Shown: positions 7,199 through 12,045 of the stretch, piece after piece
How positions within the stretch are numbered: the first letter of the stretch is position 1
Layout: every line of letters starts with the position of its first letter
Assembly: GCA_015231815.1 (NCBI GenBank)
Contig: JADGAW010000042.1
Span: 1-12,045, forward strand
DNA length: 12,045 bases
Source of the DNA: Nitrospinota bacterium
GTDB taxonomy: Bacteria > Nitrospinota_A > JADGAW01
Direction of reading: 5' to 3'
Made by a program: the position numbers and the translations under genes
Notes under the pieces: model-generated
The model's input: the letters and a program-made list of their open reading frames with translations, nothing else
Databases searched by the model: none
Told to the model about the DNA's origin: nothing

Positions 7199-8683
7199 AT
7201 GGAAGAAAAAAAAGTATATACCGTTACCGAAATCAACCGGGAGGCAAAAAAGCTTCTGGAGTCACGCTTTTTTAGCGTAAAACTGGAAGGCGAGGTGGTA
7301 AAACCAGCAATTTCTTCGGGTCATTGTTATTTCACCCTCAAGGATATTCACGGGGCAACCATTCCAGCAGTTCTTTTTAAAGGAACTGCCGCAAGAATGG
7401 GTGGTTACCCTGAACATGGAAAAGAGATTGAGGTTACCGGAAGCTTGACCATCTACGAGCGAAACGGAAGATATCAAATTATCGTCAACCATTTTTGTCT
7501 AAAGGGAGCAGGAAGACTTTTTCAACAGTTTGAGGCACTGAAACAAAAACTAAAAGAAGAAGGACTCTTTGACGAACAGCATAAAAAACCGTTGCCAAAA
7601 CTTCCCCGAAAAATATGTTTGGTAACTTCCCCCACTGGAGCGGCAGTACAGGACATGATTAAAAATATCACCATGCGCTTTCCCAATATAGAAATTTATA
7701 TTGTTCCGGTTTCTGTTCAAGGTAAAGGCTCGGAAATTCCGATTGCGAATGGACTCAGGTTAGCTGACTCCTTTAAGCCGGACGTAATTATTACCGGACG
7801 TGGTGGTGGTTCTCTTGAAGACCTATGGTCTTTTAACGAGGAGGTGGTGGCAAGAACTATCTTCGGCTGCAAAGCTCCCGTTGTTTCGGCAGTGGGACAT
7901 GAGGTTGACTTCACCATAGCAGATTTTGTTGCAGATGTTCGGGCAGCAACTCCAACACAGGCGGCAGAAATTGTTGTTCCCTCAAAAATTGAACTTCAAA
8001 ACGAAATTAACAGTCTGAAAATTCGTTTAAACCAGAATATAACCTCAAATATTCGCCTTAAACGTCAAAGGTTGGAGGTTTTTGAAAAGCAGCGATTTCT
8101 TGTTCGACCTGAACTGCTTTTATCTGAACGTTCTCAATACCTTGATGACCTTATATACACCCTTAAGCGCAACACTTCATCTCATTTAAACCTACAGGAA
8201 AAAAAAGTACAGCACCTTAACGAAAAGTTACAGCTTAAAAGCCCGAAAAATATCCTCAAAAGCAGGAAGGTTGCGTTTATGACTTTAATTAACAGGCTTA
8301 AATCCCGTAAATCAACTCTTCTTCAAATTAAGAAAATAAAGCAAAAAAATATTGAGGAAAAGCTGCTCTCGGTAAATATGAAAAAGAAAACTGCTTTAAA
8401 AAAGAATTATCTCCTGCAAGGTGTAAAGGGGCTTAAAAATAGTATGGGAAAAGTCTATACAGCCAAGAACAAGGAATTTAGACTAAACATCGAAAAGCTT
8501 GAGGTTATGAGTCCTTTGAAACAGCTTTCCAAAGGTTATTCCATAGCACGAAACGAGGACGGTACAATTTTAAAGTCGGTTGAGAAGGTAAATAAGGGCG
8601 ATAGGGTAAAGGTAGATATTTCTAATGGTATCCTTGATTGTGTCGTAGAGGAAAAGAAAACATTAAATCGAAAAGTTTTATGA
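7199..8683 (+). CDS. xseA: Exodeoxyribonuclease VII large subunit (XseA)
   Basis: This is the catalytic subunit of exonuclease VII, which degrades single-stranded DNA into short oligonucleotides. Of its 494 residues, 1 to about 105 form the OB-fold DNA-binding domain (VKLEGEVVKPAISSGHCYFTLKD 27-49 in part). The nuclease domain begins near 134 with KICLVTSPTGAAVQD, then GRGGGSLEDLWSFNEE (200-215), VGHEVDFTIADF (232-243) and ATPTQAAE (250-257). A lysine-rich coiled-coil region spans roughly 265-440. The family C-terminal motif PLKQLSKGYSIA is at about 443-454. The ATG at 7199 gives the normal N-terminus but has no Shine-Dalgarno site. A GATATACC sequence at 7183-7190 would leave almost no leader if it is the promoter. 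The next gene overlaps by ATGA. The small subunit gene xseB is not in the window. Confidence 0.95.
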   Translation: MEEKKVYTVTEINREAKKLLESRFFSVKLEGEVVKPAISSGHCYFTLKDIHGATIPAVLFKGTAARMGGYPEHGKEIEVTGSLTIYERNGRYQIIVNHFCLKGAGRLFQQFEALKQKLKEEGLFDEQHKKPLPKLPRKICLVTSPTGAAVQDMIKNITMRFPNIEIYIVPVSVQGKGSEIPIANGLRLADSFKPDVIITGRGGGSLEDLWSFNEEVVARTIFGCKAPVVSAVGHEVDFTIADFVADVRAATPTQAAEIVVPSKIELQNEINSLKIRLNQNITSNIRLKRQRLEVFEKQRFLVRPELLLSERSQYLDDLIYTLKRNTSSHLNLQEKKVQHLNEKLQLKSPKNILKSRKVAFMTLINRLKSRKSTLLQIKKIKQKNIEEKLLSVNMKKKTALKKNYLLQGVKGLKNSMGKVYTAKNKEFRLNIEKLEVMSPLKQLSKGYSIARNEDGTILKSVEKVNKGDRVKVDISNGILDCVVEEKKTLNRKVL

Positions 8684-8973
8684 GCACTAGTGAAGAACGG
8701 AAAAAAGCCGTTGCCATGAAATATGATCCGAGGAAAAAGGATGCTCCAAAAATTGTGGCTAAGGGGGAGCATCATATTGCCGAGAGAATTATTGAGTTGG
8801 CAAAGGAGCATGGCGTTGCCATTCACGAGGACGTTGATCTCGTGAATGTTCTTTCCAAGCTTGACCTCCAACAGGAAATTCCCGAAGAACTCTATCAGGT
8901 GGTAGCAGAAGTTCTTGTCTTTGTTTACCAACAAAACAAAGCTATGGAAGACAAACTCAAACGAAACGTATAA
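8680..8973 (+). CDS. Orphan FlhB/HrpN/YscU C-terminal-domain protein (FhlB/YlqH type)
   Basis: The 97 residues match the cytoplasmic domain of the flagellar export switch FlhB: AVAMKYDPRKKDAPKIVAKG (10-29), ERIIELAKEHGVAIHED, then QQEIPEELYQVVAEVL. The membrane part of FlhB is absent, and so is the NPTH self-cleavage motif that should sit just before the AVAMKYDP segment. Such stand-alone FlhB-C proteins occur in other bacteria; some can partly stand in for the FlhB domain, while others have unknown roles. I chose ATG 8680 because it overlaps the xseA stop (ATGA), which implies translational coupling, and because earlier in-frame sequence is just the xseA tail in another frame. No flagellar genes are nearby. 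Confidence 0.85.
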   Translation: MSTSEERKKAVAMKYDPRKKDAPKIVAKGEHHIAERIIELAKEHGVAIHEDVDLVNVLSKLDLQQEIPEELYQVVAEVLVFVYQQNKAMEDKLKRNV

Positions 8974-8986
8974 AGGGTCTAATAGA

Positions 8987-9202
8987 ATGCACCTCGCCTA
9001 CTTTGATGAGAATAAATATAGTAATGAATATCCTTACTTTTATGTTGGGGGTATTATTCTTTCAGCAGATAAGGTTATAAAATATGAAGAAGTAATTTCA
9101 CAAATTCAATATAATTTTTTTGGCTCTAACTTATTAATAAAAGAAAATGAAATGCATGGAAAGGAAATTTTTCAGGGAAAAGGAACAAAACAGTACTACT
9201 AA
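8987..9202 (+). pseudogene. Truncated DUF3800 protein, N-terminal 71 residues only
   Basis: MHLAYFDEN at the start, YFYVGGIILS (17-26), a variable helix, and the EMHGKEIFQGKG segment (55-66) match the first part of DUF3800 proteins. These are ribonuclease H-like proteins often found in defence and mobile regions; full members usually exceed 200 residues. Asp7 and Glu8 are the expected N-terminal acidic residues. The frame stops right after the GKG motif because it runs into a different gene fragment. The start at 8987 lies 13 bases after the FlhB-like gene, with only a weak AAAGGG ribosome site. It is most likely a non-functional remnant. Confidence 0.7.
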
Positions 9203-9330
9203 TTTCTGAAGATGACTGGGGGGCAATTCAGGAGGCTCTTTACTTTCTTTCAATTCCTGATATGCGAGCGTTAATAAAAGAAGGTATGCAAACCCCAATT
9301 GAGGAATGTTCAGCATTTTTAAAATGGTGA
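9172..9330 (+). pseudogene. C-terminal half of a Phd/YefM-type antitoxin
   Basis: A frame with no start codon of its own reads GKRNKTVLLISEDDWGAIQE, followed by LYFLSIPDMR and KEGMQTPIEECSAFLKW, then TGA at 9328-9330. This is the typical C-terminal half of YefM/Phd-family antitoxins (compare the family pattern GKRGNAVLISEEDW...LYLLSIPGM...TPIEEC...W). The N-terminal DNA-binding half is missing. It is replaced by the DUF3800 fragment in another frame, and the two overlap at GGGAAAAGG (9175-9183). The assignment rests on memory of the family, without a database search. Confidence 0.7.
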
Positions 9331-9331
9331 A

Positions 9332-9349
9332 ATGAAATATCGTCAATGA
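9332..9349 (+). pseudogene. Possible start of the partner RelE/YoeB-type toxin, cut off
   Basis: One base after the antitoxin stop codon, ATG AAA TAT CGT encodes MKYR. This is a common beginning of Txe/YoeB toxins and lies exactly where the toxin gene should start. The frame reads MKYRQ and then stops. Nothing recognisable as toxin follows up to the pseudopilin gene. Four residues are very weak evidence alone; position relative to the antitoxin is the main support. Confidence 0.3.
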
Positions 9350-9412
9350 GTATTTTCAATTTATTTGTACGAATCTTCTGGTTGGATCAGAACAGTACCA
9401 AATCATTTTTCC

Positions 9413-9421
9413 TACTATAAT
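9413..9421 (+). promoter_or_regulatory. -10 element of the pseudopilin gene
   Basis: TACTATAAT contains TATAAT at 9416-9421, 37 bases before the ATG at 9453. The spacing matches leuC, the cyclase and neuB. No -35 is evident. The stretch from 9350 to here holds nothing else I recognise apart from a short TTCTG/CAGAA inverted repeat at 9376-9392. Confidence 0.4.
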
Positions 9422-9452
9422 AAACCTCAAACTAAACATTTTTGGATATACG

Positions 9453-9950
9453 ATGAATAGAGGTTTTCAAAAGCAAAAAGGGTTTACGCTGTTGGAGGTT
9501 ATGGTTGCCGTTGCGATTATGGCGATAGCTTTGGTAACAATCATTGAACTTTTTTCCGGCGGACTTAAGGTCGCAGCAACCTCCTTTGATTACACGAAAG
9601 TTACGGTTCTTGCCCAGCAAAAAATGAACGAAATTCTTGCCGAAAAGGAAATTGCACTAAATGGCGAGATGGGTGATTTTGAAGAATTTTTGGAACAGGA
9701 ACAAAATGAGGAAAAAAAAGGTTATGGATTTTCTCAACTGAAGGATTTACGTTGGGAATCACAAGTTGAAAGCTATGAGCCAAAAATTGCCGAGGAAGAT
9801 GCTCCTGAAATTGAGAGTGAAGAAGTACAGGCGTTGACTGATCTGGAGCAAGAAAAACAACCAAGACTTTATAAAATCACCTTAAAGGTACTCTGGCAGG
9901 AAGGAGAACTACCGAGGGAAATTGTCCTAACCTCAATAAAACTCCAGTAA
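9453..9950 (+). CDS. Type II secretion GspI-like pseudopilin
   Basis: This minor pseudopilin is predicted to be cleaved by a prepilin peptidase after Gly10 (QKQKG/FTLLEVMVAVAIM), with Phe11 the methylated residue and Glu15 the assembly glutamate. A hydrophobic helix spans 11-32. The order that follows is GspI-like: LAQQKMNEILAEKE (53-66), then a C-terminal strand LYKITLKVLWQEGELPREIVLTS. At 165 residues it is longer than a typical GspI (about 125-135). The extra length is a Glu/Asp-rich stretch (about 74-137). No other gsp genes are present, so whether it works in secretion, type IV pili or another pseudopilus is open. It has no Shine-Dalgarno site. It converges on mutL. Confidence 0.8.
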   Translation: MNRGFQKQKGFTLLEVMVAVAIMAIALVTIIELFSGGLKVAATSFDYTKVTVLAQQKMNEILAEKEIALNGEMGDFEEFLEQEQNEEKKGYGFSQLKDLRWESQVESYEPKIAEEDAPEIESEEVQALTDLEQEKQPRLYKITLKVLWQEGELPREIVLTSIKLQ

Positions 9951-10072
9951 CATTACCCACCTACCCTTCAATCCTGAAACCCCGCCCCTTTTATCGTTCA
10001 ACCCCTCAACTCTTTACTCATCTACCTCCTACCCTTCTACCGTTCAACTGTTCCACCCATCAACTCATCTAC
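9951..10072 (-). repeat. Degenerate octamer array downstream of mutL; C-rich on the opposite strand
   Basis: Read on the mutL strand from 10072 down to 9995, ten consecutive units each begin with GT and have lengths 8,8,8,8,8,7,8,7,8,8. Examples are GTAGATGA (twice), GTTGATGG, GTTGAACG (twice), GTAGAAGG and GTTGAGGG. A more degraded tail continues to 9951 (for example GTAGGTGG). The mutL stop codon TAG lies inside the first unit. On the plus strand, positions 9951-10070 contain 53 C and only 5 G. That is the composition of a Rho loading site for transcripts coming from the pseudopilin gene. No hairpin terminator is present. Confidence 0.6.
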
Positions 10073-11937
10073 ACCCTATGAAACCCCTTTAGAATTTCCC
10101 GTGATTTTATGAGCAGGGCAATTGGTCTTCCATGAGGACAACTAAGCTTAATCTTAAGTTCGTCTAACTGTTTGCACAAAAGTTTTACCGAGTCACGGTC
10201 AAGTTTTTGATTTGCCCGTACTGCACTGTGGCAGGCAATTCGGTCAAGAATATCATCGATTAAACCAGTAAAGGTTACGGTTGGGTTTTCGGAAAATGCG
10301 GCAATGAGGTCGTCAAAAAGCTCCTCAATAGGACTTTCAGAGACAAGAGCAGGAATGCCGTTGATAAAAAATGCATTGTTTTCAGCACTTTCTATATCAA
10401 ACCCTATCCTGGCAAAACCCTTGAGGTTTTTCTTTACCATTTCAACCAAAGCGATTGGTACTTCTACTCTAACTGGAATTAAAAGGTTACTTCTTTCAAT
10501 GGAACCTCTTTCATAGTTTTTCGTTAATATTTCTTTTTTTATACGCTCATGAGCTGTATGTTGGTCAACAAGAATAATTCCGTCCTCTGAATCAAAGAGA
10601 AGAAATGATTTTTGCCATTGCCCGATATAGTTTAAATGAGAAAACTGCAACGAGGGTGAAACACTGTCGAAGTTCAGTTCAAATTGGGGCAACGGTTTTT
10701 TTTCGGAAAAATCTCGCTCAAACTCATGAGGTTTAAAGCTCTTGTCACTTGTCTTTGAAGGACTAAAGGGTTTAAAGCCCGAAGTATAACCACTTTGGCT
10801 TTCAACTCCTCTTTGTACCGATTTCCACGTATTGAAATGTTTTTCAGCCAATGGGTCGTGGGAAGTAGGAAGTGGGGTAAGTTCTCTTTTAATTTCATCG
10901 GGGGTTTCAATAGGCTTATTTTCCTCTACAGGAGAAAAATCCTCTCTTTTATTTTCCAGAGCAGATAATACTGCCTGCTCTAAAACAAAATGTACCTGCT
11001 GTGGTTGTACAAAGCGCACCTCGTATTTTGAGGGATGAACATTCACGTCAACAGAATCATAGGGAAGAGCTATGTTCAGAAAATAACCCGGTTTTTTTTC
11101 TGAACTCATAACGTTCTTTAAACCGCTGAGAACGCCATGATAGATAACTCTGTCCTTAATAAAACGTCCGTTAAGGAAAGAAAACTGGTAGTTTGCATGG
11201 GAAGGGGAAAAGTTCGGATGAATAATATAGCCTTTGATCGCAATACTATTGTAGGTAAAATCTACGGGAATGAGTTTTTCCGCCAAAGATTCACCGAAAA
11301 GCAGCTTTACTCTTTGGAGAAAGCTGGCTTCAGGGGGAACCTTAACAAACAGCTTCCCGTTAATGATGTAGTGAAAGCCTACAGTTTCGTTTGCCAGAAT
11401 TTGCTGAATAACCGCATTGTTTATATGGTTTTGCTCTGTTGTATCGGTTTTCAGGAACTTCCTTCGTGCAGGAACGTTAAAAAAAAGATGACTGACTTCC
11501 ATCCTCGTTCCTTTAGATAGGGGAACCTCATCAAAGGTAAGAGTTTTACCTCCTTCGATTTTAATTACAGCTCCGTTCTCAGATGATTCATTTCGTGACT
11601 CCATTCTAACCTTTGACACCGAGGCAATACTTGGCAGTGCCTCGCCACGAAATCCGAGAGTTTTTATTGAAGCGAGGTCATTTTCATTGGCAACTTTGCT
11701 AGTAGCATGACGCTCAAAGGCGGTAAAGAGGTCGTCTTTTTCCATACCAAAACCGTTGTCTTTGACCATAATATAGCTTTTTCCAGCTCCCCTGATATCA
11801 ATTTCAACCATGGTGGAACCAGCATCAACAGCGTTCTCCACCAGCTCCTTTACCACTGAGGCAGGTCGTTCAACAACTTCACCAGCAGCGATTTGGTTGG
11901 AAATTTTTTCCGATAATATTTTTATGCGCAACGTCAT
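10069..11937 (-). CDS. mutL: DNA mismatch repair protein MutL with endonuclease domain
   Basis: MutL links mismatch recognition by MutS to strand incision. With the ATG at 11937 the protein has 622 residues. The GHKL ATPase domain shows NQIAAGEVVERPASVVKE (14-31), DNGFGM (60-65), FERHATSK (74-81) and TLGFRGEAL (93-101). Next come NGRFIKDR, DVNVHPSK and a variable linker (about 335-430). The C-terminal domain carries the nickase motifs: DQHTAHERIKKE (458-469), ACHSAVRA (568-575) and CPHGRP (600-605). The pattern DQHAxxExxxxE is kept except Thr461 replaces Ala. A TTG nine codons upstream is possible, but the ATG gives the family's usual start. There is no Shine-Dalgarno site. The last residues and stop run into the octamer array. 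Confidence 0.95.
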   Translation of the reverse strand: MTLRIKILSEKISNQIAAGEVVERPASVVKELVENAVDAGSTMVEIDIRGAGKSYIMVKDNGFGMEKDDLFTAFERHATSKVANENDLASIKTLGFRGEALPSIASVSKVRMESRNESSENGAVIKIEGGKTLTFDEVPLSKGTRMEVSHLFFNVPARRKFLKTDTTEQNHINNAVIQQILANETVGFHYIINGKLFVKVPPEASFLQRVKLLFGESLAEKLIPVDFTYNSIAIKGYIIHPNFSPSHANYQFSFLNGRFIKDRVIYHGVLSGLKNVMSSEKKPGYFLNIALPYDSVDVNVHPSKYEVRFVQPQQVHFVLEQAVLSALENKREDFSPVEENKPIETPDEIKRELTPLPTSHDPLAEKHFNTWKSVQRGVESQSGYTSGFKPFSPSKTSDKSFKPHEFERDFSEKKPLPQFELNFDSVSPSLQFSHLNYIGQWQKSFLLFDSEDGIILVDQHTAHERIKKEILTKNYERGSIERSNLLIPVRVEVPIALVEMVKKNLKGFARIGFDIESAENNAFFINGIPALVSESPIEELFDDLIAAFSENPTVTFTGLIDDILDRIACHSAVRANQKLDRDSVKLLCKQLDELKIKLSCPHGRPIALLIKSREILKGFHRV

Positions 11938-12018
11938 GGTTTTTTGTTTTAAATTACAAAACAAACTATTAAACAGAATACTACTAAGAAAAATAAGAGA
12001 GAATTAACTTCCTCATCT

Positions 12019-12035
12019 CTTCATTATCAATGAAG
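12019..12035. promoter_or_regulatory. Short perfect hairpin upstream of mutL
   Basis: CTTCATT (12019-12025) and AATGAAG (12029-12035) pair perfectly around ATC. It lies about 80 bases before the mutL start, near the right window edge. No T-run follows on either strand. It may be an operator or the 3' end of a neighbouring transcript; the window ends too soon to tell. Confidence 0.3.
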
Positions 12036-12045
12036 CACTGAAAAA

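Noticed and set aside
8638..8679. Earlier start for the FlhB-like protein inside xseA
   Set aside because: The extra residues are only the xseA tail in another frame. The ATGA overlap at 8680 is the natural start.
9332..9452. Intact toxin or other protein between the antitoxin remnant and the pseudopilin
   Set aside because: All plus frames are short; the MKYR frame stops after five codons, and the longer stretch that follows matches nothing I recognise.
11938..11964. TTG start nine codons before the mutL ATG
   Set aside because: The ATG at 11937 gives the family's usual N-terminus (MTLRIKILSEKISNQIAAGE); the upstream residues are not family-like and there is no ribosome site.

Overview
The window is an AT-rich piece of bacterial chromosome, mostly housekeeping genes with one short stretch of broken accessory genes. 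The gene set suggests a Gram-negative organism, perhaps a deltaproteobacterial or Nitrospina-like lineage. The signs are a type II secretion-like pseudopilin, the short (archaeal/deltaproteobacterial) type of LeuC/LeuD, a single-chain two-part radical SAM/DUF2344 protein, and a cytoplasmic relative of the flagellar FlhB C-terminal domain. No rRNA, tRNA or other lineage marker is present, so the placement is tentative.

Layout, left to right. Positions 1-214 are non-coding, with a long perfect inverted repeat and an extended -10 promoter. Next come leuC and leuD (isopropylmalate isomerase; 80-bp gap with stem-loops), then a receiver-GGDEF diguanylate cyclase whose reading frame is broken at a run of seven A. 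A convergent 869-residue radical SAM protein lies on the minus strand (3273-5882). It is divergent from a lone neuB-type sialic acid synthase (6049-7050), with a palindrome between them. neuB runs into an array of fourteen purine-rich heptamers. xseA (exonuclease VII large subunit) follows, overlapping by 4 bases a 97-residue FlhB C-terminal-domain protein; no xseB is present. From 8987 to about 9349 there is genetic debris: the first 71 residues of a DUF3800 protein joined to the C-terminal half of a Phd/YefM antitoxin and perhaps the first codons of its toxin. A pseudopilin gene (9453-9950) then converges on mutL (minus strand, 10069-11937). The gap between them holds an octamer-unit array that is purine-rich on the mutL strand and strongly C-rich, G-poor on the other.

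The genes do not form one pathway. They look like independent short transcription units. Four of the genes (leuC, the cyclase, neuB, the pseudopilin) have a -10-like element 37-39 bases before the start codon, with poor -35 sequences. I do not see a clear new multi-gene system. The points most worth following are the frameshifted cyclase, the DUF3800/antitoxin junction, and the two degenerate short-unit arrays that begin inside the stop-codon regions of neuB and mutL.
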